Source of the DNA: Flammeovirgaceae bacterium UBA2371
GTDB lineage: Bacteria; Bacteroidota; Bacteroidia; Cytophagales; Cyclobacteriaceae
Direction of reading: 5' to 3'
Length of the DNA: 42,467 nt
Assembly (NCBI GenBank): GCA_002345965.1
Contig: DDTF01000057.1
Coordinates: 66,309 to 108,775, forward strand
Part shown: in pieces, positions 24,550 through 33,874 of the stretch
How positions within the stretch are numbered: the stretch's first letter is position 1
Layout of the letters: every line of letters starts with the position of its first letter
Program-made: the position numbers and the translations under genes
Notes under the pieces: model-generated
Told to the model about the DNA's origin: nothing
The model's database searches: none
What the model saw: only the letters and a program-made list of their open reading frames with translations

Positions 24550-25344
24550 ATGTCTGTTCTCCAAGCTATCATTCTGGCCATTGTAGAAGGCCTGACAGAA
24601 TTCTTGCCCGTTTCTTCTACTGGTCACATGATTATCACCTCTTCTCTCATGGGAATAGCGGATGATTCTTTTACCAAAACGTTTACCATTGCCATACAGT
24701 TTGGCGCCATTCTATCGGTTGTGGTTTTGTATTGGAAACGTTTTTTCGTCACCCTGTCTTTTTATTATAAATTATTGGTAGCGTTCATCCCCGCTGCGGT
24801 AATGGGATTGTTGTTCAACGATTATATCGATGCATTGCTTGAGCGCGTAGAGGTGGTTGCCGTTACATTGATATTGGGTGGTGTTCTGTTCTTGTTTATC
24901 GACAAAATTTTTAAAGAGACAGGCGAGAAAGGTAAAGACGGAGTCTCCTACCCCAACGCTTTTAAGATTGGTTTATTTCAAACCATTGCCATGATACCCG
25001 GAGTATCCCGGTCTGCTGCAACCATTATCGGTGGACTGACACAAGGGCTCAATAAAAAAGCAGCTGCGGAATTTTCTTTCTTTCTGGCTGTACCTACCAT
25101 GTTTGCAGCTACCGCTTACAAGCTTTTGAAATTCTACCAGGAAGGAAACAGTTTTGGGACGAACGAAGTCGTGCTGTTATTGGTTGGCAATGTGGTAGCC
25201 TTTATTGTAGCCATGATCGCTATTAAGTCTTTTATTACTTTTCTTACCAAGCATGGCTTTAAATGGTTTGGTTATTATCGCATCATCCTGGGTTTGTTGA
25301 TCCTAATACTATTCTTATTTGGTGTTGAGTTATCCGTTCTTTAA
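24550..25344 (+). CDS. uppP: Undecaprenyl-diphosphatase (BacA family)
   Basis: 264 residues, polytopic. It dephosphorylates undecaprenyl diphosphate at the inner membrane, recycling the lipid carrier for peptidoglycan synthesis. The two active-site motifs are intact: EGLTEFLPVSSTGHMII near the N-terminus (Glu-rich motif) and PGVSRSAATIIGG (PGxSRSxxT) near ~150. About eight hydrophobic segments are present and the length fits. It sits nine bases after DUF3098 and three before truB, within one operon. Confidence 0.97.
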   Translation: MSVLQAIILAIVEGLTEFLPVSSTGHMIITSSLMGIADDSFTKTFTIAIQFGAILSVVVLYWKRFFVTLSFYYKLLVAFIPAAVMGLLFNDYIDALLERVEVVAVTLILGGVLFLFIDKIFKETGEKGKDGVSYPNAFKIGLFQTIAMIPGVSRSAATIIGGLTQGLNKKAAAEFSFFLAVPTMFAATAYKLLKFYQEGNSFGTNEVVLLLVGNVVAFIVAMIAIKSFITFLTKHGFKWFGYYRIILGLLILILFLFGVELSVL

Positions 25345-25347
25345 AAA

Positions 25348-26013
25348 ATGGAACCGGACTCAACAGACAAAGTGCTTTTAATCAACAAACCATTGAGATG
25401 GACTTCCTTCGATGTGGTGAAAAAACTCCGTGGTATCCTTAAAATCAAAAAGATAGGCCATGCCGGCACACTAGACCCGCTGGCTACTGGTTTGCTCATC
25501 CTATGCACCGGTAAGATGACCAAACGCATAGAAGAGTTTCAGGCGCAGGAGAAAGAATATACCGGTAAGATGATCATCGGCCAGACAACTCCCTCGTACG
25601 ACCTGGAAACCACCCCTACGCCCGCTCTGGATATTTCAGGAGTCACGGAGGAGATGATTCACCAGGCAGCAAGTCAGTTGACCGGAGTGATTGAGCAGAT
25701 CCCTCCTCTCCATTCTGCCATCAAAGTAGATGGTAAAAGGGCCTACAAATTGGCCCGGGCAGGCGAGGATACTCAACTAAAAGCCAGGGAAGTCACAGTA
25801 AGTGTATTTCAAATCACCCGTATCAACCTGCCTGAAATAGAATTCAGGATAGTTTGTTCTAAAGGCACCTATATTCGGAGTTTGGCAAGGGATATGGGTG
25901 AGGCGCTTGGAGTTGGCGCCTATCTATCTGAACTTTGCCGTACTCGTATTGGGGATTTTTTACTTGAAGATGCCCAAACACTGGAGCAACTGAGTCATGA
26001 AAATTTATCATAG
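25348..26013 (+). CDS. truB: tRNA pseudouridine(55) synthase
   Basis: 221 residues. It converts U55 of the tRNA T-loop to pseudouridine. The catalytic motif GHAGTLDPLATGLL has the nucleophile Asp43. Further family motifs are KEYTGKMIIGQTTPSYDLE, IPPLHSAIKVDGKRAYKLAR and CSKGTYIRSLARDMG. It lacks the C-terminal PUA domain of the E. coli enzyme, as is usual in the short form. The final 17 bases overlap ribF in another frame. Confidence 0.97.
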   Translation: MEPDSTDKVLLINKPLRWTSFDVVKKLRGILKIKKIGHAGTLDPLATGLLILCTGKMTKRIEEFQAQEKEYTGKMIIGQTTPSYDLETTPTPALDISGVTEEMIHQAASQLTGVIEQIPPLHSAIKVDGKRAYKLARAGEDTQLKAREVTVSVFQITRINLPEIEFRIVCSKGTYIRSLARDMGEALGVGAYLSELCRTRIGDFLLEDAQTLEQLSHENLS

Positions 26014-26938
26014 CATTGACGACTTTCCGAAACTCACCAACGCGGTAGTAACCAGCGGTACTTTTGATGGTGTGCATATCGGACATCAGAGGATTCTTAA
26101 AAGACTTAAAGAGATTGCGGAGAAACACAACGGAGAAACCGTGGTGATCACCTTTTGGCCCCACCCAAGATTGGTGCTTTACCCGGAAGAAAATACTTTA
26201 CAGGTATTGAACACTTTTGAAGAAAAAGCCGAATTGTTAAAAGAACAAGGCATACAACACCTCCTGAGAATACCTTTCACCAAAGAGTTTTCACAAAAAA
26301 CTTCACAGGAGTTCATTGACAACATTCTGGTGAAACAAATTGGCACCAAAAAACTGGTAATCGGATACGATCATCGGTTTGGTAAAAATCGTGAAGGAAG
26401 CTTTGAGCAGCTTAAACTCAATGGCCCGCAGTACGGATTTGATGTGGAGGAAATTTCAAGACAGGATGTGGATGATGTAGGCGTAAGTTCTACCAAAATC
26501 CGAAAAGCTCTTTTGGAAGGAGACATTGAAACAGCAACTCACTTTTTAGGCAAACCTTATTCCATTTCTGGCCGGGTGATCAAAGGAGAAAAACTGGGCA
26601 GAGTGTTGGGATTTCCTACAGCCAACGTAGACGTAGATTCTCACTACAAACTTATTCCAGCGGAGGGCATCTATACGGTTACCGTTGTTCATGCTGAAAT
26701 TACTTATGGAGGCATGTTATACATTGGCAACAGGCCTACAGTAGGCGGCACACAAAGATCAATAGAAGTGAATATCTTTGACTTTGATAAGGACATCTAT
26801 GGTGAAAACATCACCATTCACCTGATGGGGTCGATACGAAAAGACGCTCATTTTGGTGATCTTGAAGCTTTAAAAAAACAATTGCAGGCAGACAAGGTAT
26901 TTGCGCTGCGTGAACTACAAGAAAAAAAATGGCTATGA
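25997..26938 (+). CDS. ribF: Bifunctional riboflavin kinase / FAD synthetase
   Basis: 313 residues. The N-terminal FAD synthetase domain has the nucleotidyltransferase motif GTFDGVHIGHQRIL and the RFGKNREG and SSTKIRKALLEGD segments. The C-terminal riboflavin kinase domain (~185-313) has LGRVLGFPTANV, EGIYTV and the metal-binding PTxN-type turn in IGNRPTVGG. It makes FMN and then FAD. The start lies inside truB (17-base overlap) and the stop overlaps the next gene, so the three are translationally coupled. Confidence 0.97.
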   Translation: MKIYHSIDDFPKLTNAVVTSGTFDGVHIGHQRILKRLKEIAEKHNGETVVITFWPHPRLVLYPEENTLQVLNTFEEKAELLKEQGIQHLLRIPFTKEFSQKTSQEFIDNILVKQIGTKKLVIGYDHRFGKNREGSFEQLKLNGPQYGFDVEEISRQDVDDVGVSSTKIRKALLEGDIETATHFLGKPYSISGRVIKGEKLGRVLGFPTANVDVDSHYKLIPAEGIYTVTVVHAEITYGGMLYIGNRPTVGGTQRSIEVNIFDFDKDIYGENITIHLMGSIRKDAHFGDLEALKKQLQADKVFALRELQEKKWL

Positions 26939-28887
26939 GAAAAGTGCTTTGGAAACCCACTGCTGAATCTATCAAAAATGCCAACCTCACCCGTTATCGC
27001 ACATGGCTTGTCGAACATTTGGGTTTGAACTTCAAGGACTACGATCAATTGTGGCAATGGTCGATCAATCACATTGACGATTTCTGGAAAAGCCTTTGGA
27101 GTTATTTCAATATTATCTCCGATGGTGAATACAAGGCCGTGCGCTCTGGTGACAAAATGCCGGGCATCAAATGGTTTGAAGGAGCTCACCTCAATTATGC
27201 AGAACATATTTTCAGGAACTTCAAACAAGGAGAAACCGCCATTATTCACGCGAGTGAAAAAACACCCATCCAGCACATTACGTGGGATGAGTTAAAACAA
27301 GATACCGCTGCCTTTCAAAGTTTTCTGGTAGCGTCCGGTGTGCGGCAAGGCGATCGTGTAGTGGCCTATATCCCATGTGTGCCACAGGCTACAGTTGCCT
27401 TTTTGGCTGCCAATAGTATAGGTGCGGTGTGGTCTAGTTGCTCCCCTGATTTTGGCACGCAGTCGGTCATTGATCGTTTTGCACAGATAGAACCAAAAGT
27501 ATTTGTCGCAATGGATAAGTACTCCTATGGTGGTAAGGAGTTTGATAAAAGCGAAGTAATTGAGGCAGTAGTGAATGCAATTCCCTCTATAGAAAAAGTA
27601 GTTCTGATATCTTCGGCTCCCAGGATTAAGATAGATCATCAGTTGTGGTCTACCATCATGAAGAATCGTTCGGCTGTGTTGAGTTTCACCCGGGTAGAAT
27701 TCAATCATCCCATCTGGGTATTGTACTCAAGTGGTACTACTGGACTTCCTAAGGCCATTACACACTCACAGGGTGGCATTCTTTTGGAGCAATTGAAATA
27801 CCTTACTTTCCATAAAGACTTACAGCCAGGAGAAACCTGCTTTTGGTACACCACTACTGGTTGGATGATGTGGAACCATATTCAAGCCAGCCTGCTATGC
27901 GAAGGGATAATGGTGCTCTATGACGGAAGCCCTGCTTTTCCTGATCTCAACGTGCTATGGAAATTTGCTGCCGATACCAAGATGAATCACTTTGGAACCA
28001 GCGCTGGATTTTTGCTGGCCAACATTAAGGCCAACATTACCCCAGGCAGCACTTTTGATTTGCAGCACCTCAGGGCCATTGGTTCTACAGGCAGCACACT
28101 CCCACCCGAAGGCTTTGACTATGTATATGAGCAGGTAAAGTCTGATGTGTGGCTTACAAGCATGAGTGGTGGCACAGATGTCTGTAGCGGTTTTGTGGGT
28201 GGTAATGCGCTGCTGCCTGTACATCAGGGAGAAATACAATGCAGAACACTGGGATGTTCGTTGTATGCCTATGATGATGATGGTAACGAAGTAAACCAGA
28301 CCGTTGGCGAGATGGTAATTACCCAGCCTATGCCATCAATGCCCATATTCCTGTGGAACGACCCCAATTTTGAACGATACCATGAAAGCTACTTTGAAAT
28401 GTACCCTGGCATATGGAGACATGGCGATTGGATAGAAATCACGGAAAATAATGGCGTGATCATTTACGGAAGATCCGATGCTACCTTGAACCGTGGGGGC
28501 GTGCGCATAGGCACCAGCGAGATTTACCGGGCCGTGGACCAGATCAAAGAGATCAAAGACAGTGTGATCATTTGTGTGGAGAGAGACAAAGGGGAATTTT
28601 ATATGCCTTTGTTTGTGGTAATGGCTGAAAATGCTGTTTTGACCGATGAATTAAAAACCAAAATCAATAAAACCATCAAAGATGCCTATAGCCCAAGGCA
28701 CATCCCTGATGCCATTTTTGAAACGGCTGATGTTCCTTATACCATCAGTGGCAAGAAGACGGAGGCCCCAATCAAGAAAATCTTTATGGGTAGAGATCCT
28801 GATCAGGTAGTAAACAAAGGCGCCTTAAGGAATCCTGAATCCATGAAATTTTACATTAATTTTTACAACCAACATCTGAAAACGTAA
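26929..28887 (+). CDS. Acetoacetyl-CoA synthetase (acetoacetate-CoA ligase)
   Basis: 652 residues, ANL superfamily. It activates acetoacetate with ATP and CoA. The N-terminal ACAS_N segment (MPGIKWFEGAHLNYAEH) is present. Adenylation motifs include LYSSGTTGLPKAITHSQGG, TTTGWMMW and GDWIEI, and GRSDATLNRGGVRIGTSEIY marks the hinge. The catalytic Lys lies in YTISGKKTEAPIKK near the C-terminus. The GSTGSTLPPEGF block and the lack of acetate-specific residues favour acetoacetate over acetate. Two ATGs are possible, 26929 and 26935; the second forms an ATGA overlap with the ribF stop and may be the real one. Confidence 0.92.
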   Translation: MAMRKVLWKPTAESIKNANLTRYRTWLVEHLGLNFKDYDQLWQWSINHIDDFWKSLWSYFNIISDGEYKAVRSGDKMPGIKWFEGAHLNYAEHIFRNFKQGETAIIHASEKTPIQHITWDELKQDTAAFQSFLVASGVRQGDRVVAYIPCVPQATVAFLAANSIGAVWSSCSPDFGTQSVIDRFAQIEPKVFVAMDKYSYGGKEFDKSEVIEAVVNAIPSIEKVVLISSAPRIKIDHQLWSTIMKNRSAVLSFTRVEFNHPIWVLYSSGTTGLPKAITHSQGGILLEQLKYLTFHKDLQPGETCFWYTTTGWMMWNHIQASLLCEGIMVLYDGSPAFPDLNVLWKFAADTKMNHFGTSAGFLLANIKANITPGSTFDLQHLRAIGSTGSTLPPEGFDYVYEQVKSDVWLTSMSGGTDVCSGFVGGNALLPVHQGEIQCRTLGCSLYAYDDDGNEVNQTVGEMVITQPMPSMPIFLWNDPNFERYHESYFEMYPGIWRHGDWIEITENNGVIIYGRSDATLNRGGVRIGTSEIYRAVDQIKEIKDSVIICVERDKGEFYMPLFVVMAENAVLTDELKTKINKTIKDAYSPRHIPDAIFETADVPYTISGKKTEAPIKKIFMGRDPDQVVNKGALRNPESMKFYINFYNQHLKT

Positions 28888-28889
28888 TC

Positions 28890-29219
28890 ATGAAGAAGTC
28901 CACGATAAATTTTGTAGTAGAGCTAGACGAAAAAAACACACCCGAACGCATCACCTGGGATGCCTCTGACAAGCCCGATGAATTGTCTGAGACAAAATCG
29001 ATCAGTCTTTCCTTGTGGGATCATCAGCAAAAAAATACCCTTCGCATCGATTTATGGACAAAAGATATGCCTGTAGACGAGATGAAGCGGTTTTATATTG
29101 ATTGTTTGGGCGGATTGGCTCAAAGTGCCCTTACTGCCACAGGTGATGAATTTATGGCCACCGAGATCAACCTCCTCTGTGAAAAGCTGGTCAAGCACAT
29201 CAAAGAGAACAGGGGATAA
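28890..29219 (+). CDS. gldC: Gliding motility protein GldC
   Basis: 109 residues, soluble, no signal peptide. It matches Flavobacterium GldC in layout: INFVVELDEKNTPERITWDASD at the N-terminus, then SLSLWDHQQKNTLRIDLWTKDMPVDEMKRF, and a helical C-terminus. GldC is a small cytoplasmic protein linked to gliding and type IX secretion, whose mechanism is unclear. It begins two bases after the acetoacetyl-CoA synthetase stop. Its partner gldB is not visible. Presence of gldC suggests but does not prove a gliding organism. Confidence 0.92.
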   Translation: MKKSTINFVVELDEKNTPERITWDASDKPDELSETKSISLSLWDHQQKNTLRIDLWTKDMPVDEMKRFYIDCLGGLAQSALTATGDEFMATEINLLCEKLVKHIKENRG

Positions 29220-29300
29220 TCGTTAAACAACTTTAGCAAACACTCTTCTTTCCCCTCCCACCTTTTATGACTAAGATCACTAGACCAGTGCAGGTGCCAA

Positions 29301-29328
29301 AAAACCTCACGGACAACTGTTAGGTTTT
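29301..29328 (+). terminator. Possible weak terminator between gldC and the TonB receptor gene
   Basis: AAAACCT (29301-29307) pairs with AGGTTTT (29322-29328). No T-run follows, so it may instead be part of the receptor's upstream region. Confidence 0.3.
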
Positions 29329-29371
29329 GGCTAAAATCTTGTAGATTTAACTGAAACTTAACCTTTTTCTT

Positions 29372-32131
29372 ATGAATAAAATCTACACAAAATTCGCACT
29401 GGCGTTTTTTGTTGTTCTGGGAAGTACCCTCGGTGCCTATGCACAGAGTACTGTATCGGGAACAGTCAAAGATGGCAGTACCAATGAATCACTTGCTGGT
29501 GTAAACATTATTGTTAAAGGCTTTGTAGTTGGAACTATTTCCGACCAAAATGGCAATTTTCAACTTAGCCTAAATCAAAGCCCTCCGTTTACCCTTAGTT
29601 TTTCCTTCATTGGTTTTGCCAGTCAGGAATTGCAAATCACAGAAGCGAATACTACAGGACTTGAAATTATTATGGAAGAGCAGTCTTTACTCGGCCAGGA
29701 AGTAGTTGTATCTGCTTCCCGCGTGGAGGAGAGCATACTTCAATCTCCGGTAACCATTGAAAAAATGGATATCACAGCCATCAAGCAAGCTGCTACTCCC
29801 GACTTCTACGATGCACTTGCCAACGTAAAAGGTGTGCAGGTAAATTCTGGAAGCATGAACTTTACGGCAATAAACACTCGGGGGTTTGCGACTATCGCTA
29901 ACACTCGGTTTGTACAATTGGTAGATGGCATGGACACCCAAGCTCCACTTCTTAATTTCCCTACAGGTAACATCGTAGGAATGGGAGAATTGGATACAGA
30001 AAGTGTGGAGTTGGTACCCGGTGCTGCCTCAGCACTTTACGGTCCCAATGCATTCAACGGTATTTTGATCATGAAGAGCAAGAGCCCGTTTGAGTATCAG
30101 GGATTGAGCGCTCAGTTAAAATATGGAATGACTACTTCTGATGCCGGTGGGTCAAATCCCCTCACTCAGTACAGTCTTCGTTATGCTAAATCATTTAACA
30201 ACAAGTTTGCCTTCAAAGTAAACTTCTCCCTCATGCAGGCCACCGACTGGACCAGCAATGACTACAAAACATCCAGGGTGAACCCAAGCTCTACCACCGA
30301 CCTTAGCGGCAATCCCAATTTTGATGGATTGAATCTTTATGGAGATGAAGCAGTGATCCCAGTTCCGATTGGCGGAACGTTTGGTACTTTGGACCTAAGG
30401 AGAACAGGATTTAAAGAAGAAGATTTATTAGAAAGTCAGGATGCGAAGAGCATTAAGGGCGATGTGGCCCTGCATTATAGATTGAGCGACAAAGTGGAAG
30501 CATTGTACAACTACCGTTATGGTGGTGGTAGCTCAATTTACCAGGGAACAGAGAAATATGTTTTGCGTGACTTCTCTCAACAGTTTCATAAACTGGAGTT
30601 TAAATCGGACAACTGGTTTCTGCGTGGCTATGTAACCGCTACAGATGCCGGTGATTCTTACAACTTGTCCGCTTTGGGAGCGTTTGCCAATGAAACTTAC
30701 AGCCCTACAGCAGCACAATGGGCACCTACTTATGCGCAAACTTATGTACTGGCACTTCAGGGATATGTACCTGGTGTACCTGCCGGTAACGTAGCCGCAG
30801 CACATGCTGCAGGTCGTGCGCAAGCCGATGCTGCAAGACCTGCACAAGGTTCTCAGGCATACAAAGATTTGATTAACACGGTGCGAGGTCAGTTTTTCCA
30901 AAGAAATCCTCCTGGTGCATCTTTTATTGATGATTCAAGACTGTACCATGGTGAATTCAACTATAACTTCGCCAACAAGATCAGTTTTGCCGAAATTCAA
31001 ATCGGTGGAAACTTCAGACAATACAACCTGTTTACTAACGGAACTGTATTCAATGAAGCGCCATCAGACGGTGTGAATTTTGAAAGGATTGCCATTAATG
31101 AATTTGGTGCTTACGCCCAAATCTCCAAGACCCTTGCCAACAAACTAAAGTTAGCGGGTTCTCTTCGTTTTGATAAAAATGAAAACTTCGAAGGACGCGT
31201 AACACCAAGGTTGTCTGCCGTCTATGAAGTAACCAACAATCATAACCTGCGTGCCTCCTTCCAGACTGGATTCAGAAACCCTGACACCCAGGCACAGTTT
31301 ATCTACTTCCCTTCATCCAGTGGTATCCTGTTGGGAAGTACTGAAGCCAACGCATCCAGATATGGTGTGCATAATGGTGGTGGATATACCGATGCCTCCT
31401 ATGCAGCCTACAGGGCTTCCGGAGGAAGTTTGGACCCTACTACAGGTGCTACTAATGGAGGTAACCCAGCTTTACTGGTAACTGCCGACATTCCTTATGT
31501 GGCCCCTGAAAGACTGCAAGCTTATGAATTGGGTTACAAGGGTGTATTCAGCAAAAAACTCCTGATAGACCTTAACGGTTATTTTACTGAGTACAATGAT
31601 TTTATCGGTGCACAGATAGTAGCCGCCAAAAACGCTACTACACATCAGGGAAATGCACTGCCTGCCGGAACGCGTTTCTCTTTGTATAACAACTCTGTAG
31701 AAAAGGTACAGTCTTATGGTGTAGGATTAGGTATGACTTATAGTCTGCCCAGAAACTTTACTGTAAATGGAAACTGGAGCTGGGCTTATTTTGAAGCCGA
31801 TGAATCTCCTGATTTCAGAGCAGGTTTCAACACACCCAGAAACAAAGTGAGCGTTGGATTGGGCAACCGTAAAGTGGTGAAGAACCTTGGTTTCAATGTG
31901 AACTACAGATGGCAACATGAGTACCTGTGGCAATCGTCTTATGGCGAGTGGCTGGTACCTGAATTTGGCGTGATTGATGCACAGATTAACTATAAAGTGC
32001 CTTCACTTAAATCAACCATCAAAGTAGGTGGAACCAACATTGGAGGTGGTGATTACAGAACAAATCTTGGTGCACCTTTCGTAGGTCAACAATATTATGT
32101 TTCTATCACGTTTGATGAGTTCTTTAACTAA
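29372..32131 (+). CDS. TonB-dependent outer-membrane receptor with CarboxypepD-reg-like domain
   Basis: 919 residues. Signal peptide ~1-25 (KFALAFFVVLGSTLGAYAQ). A carboxypeptidase-like regulatory domain covers ~26-110 (TVSGTVKDGSTNESLAGVNIIVKG, NGNFQLSL). The plug covers ~115-235 (VVVSASRVEESILQSPVTIEKM, ALANVKGVQV, NTRGFATIANTRFVQLVDGM, VELVPGAASALYGPNAFNGIL) and the barrel fills the rest. An Ala-rich insertion lies near 465-490. It is not SusC-like and the next gene is not SusD; the GDSL-like lipoprotein gene follows after 24 bases. The ligand is unknown. Codon use is T-rich and regular, suggesting good expression. Confidence 0.92.
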   Translation: MNKIYTKFALAFFVVLGSTLGAYAQSTVSGTVKDGSTNESLAGVNIIVKGFVVGTISDQNGNFQLSLNQSPPFTLSFSFIGFASQELQITEANTTGLEIIMEEQSLLGQEVVVSASRVEESILQSPVTIEKMDITAIKQAATPDFYDALANVKGVQVNSGSMNFTAINTRGFATIANTRFVQLVDGMDTQAPLLNFPTGNIVGMGELDTESVELVPGAASALYGPNAFNGILIMKSKSPFEYQGLSAQLKYGMTTSDAGGSNPLTQYSLRYAKSFNNKFAFKVNFSLMQATDWTSNDYKTSRVNPSSTTDLSGNPNFDGLNLYGDEAVIPVPIGGTFGTLDLRRTGFKEEDLLESQDAKSIKGDVALHYRLSDKVEALYNYRYGGGSSIYQGTEKYVLRDFSQQFHKLEFKSDNWFLRGYVTATDAGDSYNLSALGAFANETYSPTAAQWAPTYAQTYVLALQGYVPGVPAGNVAAAHAAGRAQADAARPAQGSQAYKDLINTVRGQFFQRNPPGASFIDDSRLYHGEFNYNFANKISFAEIQIGGNFRQYNLFTNGTVFNEAPSDGVNFERIAINEFGAYAQISKTLANKLKLAGSLRFDKNENFEGRVTPRLSAVYEVTNNHNLRASFQTGFRNPDTQAQFIYFPSSSGILLGSTEANASRYGVHNGGGYTDASYAAYRASGGSLDPTTGATNGGNPALLVTADIPYVAPERLQAYELGYKGVFSKKLLIDLNGYFTEYNDFIGAQIVAAKNATTHQGNALPAGTRFSLYNNSVEKVQSYGVGLGMTYSLPRNFTVNGNWSWAYFEADESPDFRAGFNTPRNKVSVGLGNRKVVKNLGFNVNYRWQHEYLWQSSYGEWLVPEFGVIDAQINYKVPSLKSTIKVGGTNIGGGDYRTNLGAPFVGQQYYVSITFDEFFN

Positions 32132-32155
32132 TCCAGACTTAAAAAATTAACTGAT

Positions 32156-33805
32156 ATGAAAAATTTTAAATTCATTTCATCCCTCACCCTCGCGCTGCTT
32201 GTCACCGTTTCGTGCGAGCAGGAGGTGATCGTGGCTGAACCACCGGTGGTGGTAACACCAGAACCCATTACCGGAACCAAAGGCTCCGCAGATTTTACCA
32301 AGTTCATCGCCATTGGAAACTCTTTTGTGGCTGGCGTACAGGGCGGAGCGCTCTTTACAACCGGTCAGGAGAATTCACTTCCTGCAATTATGGCCAAGCA
32401 ATTTGCCGTACAGGGAGTTGGTGGAGGAGCGTTTAATCAGCCAAACATTGGCGCTTCTTTGGGATATAACTTATTCGTAAGCCCGAACCCTGGAACAGAT
32501 AATAAAGTGCAAGGCCGGTTGTTATTGCAAAACAGCGCTACACCAGATTGCGCAACTGGGCTCATCTCACCTAAGCCCACTGCTCAAAAGTATGCTGTGG
32601 GAATTGTGGAAGCCATTCCCAACCCTTCTGTAAATCCTGGCTTTATGTATACTGGAAGCAAAACTGCTTTGAACAACTTTGCAGTACCAGCCATTACGCT
32701 TGGACAAACTTTGATAACTCAAACAGGAAACTGGGCCAATCCCAATCCTGCCATTGGATTCAGTCCTTTTTATGCACGGTTTGCTTCCAATCCAGGTACT
32801 TCTACAATTATCTCTGATGCCAATGCTGCCCAGGGTACCTTTGCTTTAGTTTGGATTGGACTTGATGATTTCTTCTTATATGCTGCCTTTGGAGGTGATC
32901 CAACAAAAGCTCCATTGAATTCATCTGGTGCTTTTGCCGGACAATATGGCGCCTTAATTTCTTCATTGCTCGGTGCTAATCCAAACATGAAGGTAGTGGT
33001 AGGAAATTTCCCTGACATTTTCAAGATGCCACACTTTACATCAATTGCTTACAATCCTATTCCTTTGGATGCTTCATCTGCTACACAGGTAGCAGGAGGG
33101 TTTGCCGGATACAATGCTGCACTTGATGGCTTACTTGCCAACAAGGCTGCGTTTGGCATCTCTGATGCATTGGCTGCTGAAATCGCTACCAGGAAAGTGA
33201 CCTTTACTGCTTCGTGTACCAACAAAGCGTTAATAAGCGATGAAACACTTACTGATTTAGGTTCTGAGTTTGATAAGTTACAAGGAGCTGGTGCAATTAA
33301 CGCTTCGCAGCGTGCAGCGCTTACCCCTTACCAAAAAGTAAGACAAACCACTGCTACTGATATTTTGCCCCTTGGTGCAGGCGCAGTGCTCGGCACATTG
33401 GTTGGCGGCAATCCAACAATGATCAATGGTGTAACAGTTCCTCTGGCTGATCAATATGTTTTGATTCCGTCTGAGATAACCGCTATAAATGCAGCAAGAG
33501 AAGCATTCAATGCTACTATTGCATCAACCGTTACCACAAATACAACCAAAATGGCCCTTGCTGACATCAGCAGTGCATTGGCTACTTTGGTAACAAACAA
33601 AGCAACCGTGTTGAACGGGGTAACTATCACTCCTAACATTAACCCTCCTACGGGAATGTATTCTGAAGATGGTGTACATCCCAATAGCAGAGGTTACGCT
33701 TTCTTGTCGAGGGTATTCATTGAGGCGATCAATGCAAAATTTGGTGCCACTGTACCGCTCACCGATGTGAGTTTGTACAGCGCAACCGCATTGCCGATTC
33801 CTTAA
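32156..33805 (+). CDS. SGNH/GDSL-hydrolase-like lipoprotein paired with the TonB receptor
   Basis: 549 residues. The lipobox is VTVSC with the lipidated Cys at residue 20, followed by a Pro/Val/Glu spacer. SGNH block I is AIGNSFVAGVQGG with the nucleophile candidate Ser56. Block V is SEDGVHPNSRGY with Asp505 and His508. Block III should read GxND but here reads GLDD (235-238), so the oxyanion Asn is replaced by Asp. Overall Ala/Thr/Asn-rich beta/alpha sequence. Likely an esterase or a binding protein derived from one, on the outer membrane. The 24-base gap to the receptor gene and the terminator after the stop show a two-gene operon. Confidence 0.82.
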   Translation: MKNFKFISSLTLALLVTVSCEQEVIVAEPPVVVTPEPITGTKGSADFTKFIAIGNSFVAGVQGGALFTTGQENSLPAIMAKQFAVQGVGGGAFNQPNIGASLGYNLFVSPNPGTDNKVQGRLLLQNSATPDCATGLISPKPTAQKYAVGIVEAIPNPSVNPGFMYTGSKTALNNFAVPAITLGQTLITQTGNWANPNPAIGFSPFYARFASNPGTSTIISDANAAQGTFALVWIGLDDFFLYAAFGGDPTKAPLNSSGAFAGQYGALISSLLGANPNMKVVVGNFPDIFKMPHFTSIAYNPIPLDASSATQVAGGFAGYNAALDGLLANKAAFGISDALAAEIATRKVTFTASCTNKALISDETLTDLGSEFDKLQGAGAINASQRAALTPYQKVRQTTATDILPLGAGAVLGTLVGGNPTMINGVTVPLADQYVLIPSEITAINAAREAFNATIASTVTTNTTKMALADISSALATLVTNKATVLNGVTITPNINPPTGMYSEDGVHPNSRGYAFLSRVFIEAINAKFGATVPLTDVSLYSATALPIP

Positions 33806-33822
33806 TTAATTTTATTACCAAT

Positions 33823-33857
33823 AAAAAAAGGCTGCTCCAACGAGCAGCCTTTTTTTA
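33823..33857. terminator. Bidirectional terminator between the GDSL-like gene and metF
   Basis: GGCTGCTC and GAGCAGCC form a perfect stem with a short loop, flanked by an A-run on the left and a T-run on the right, so it ends transcripts from both converging operons. Confidence 0.92.
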
Positions 33858-33874
33858 TTCTACCTGATGCACTT

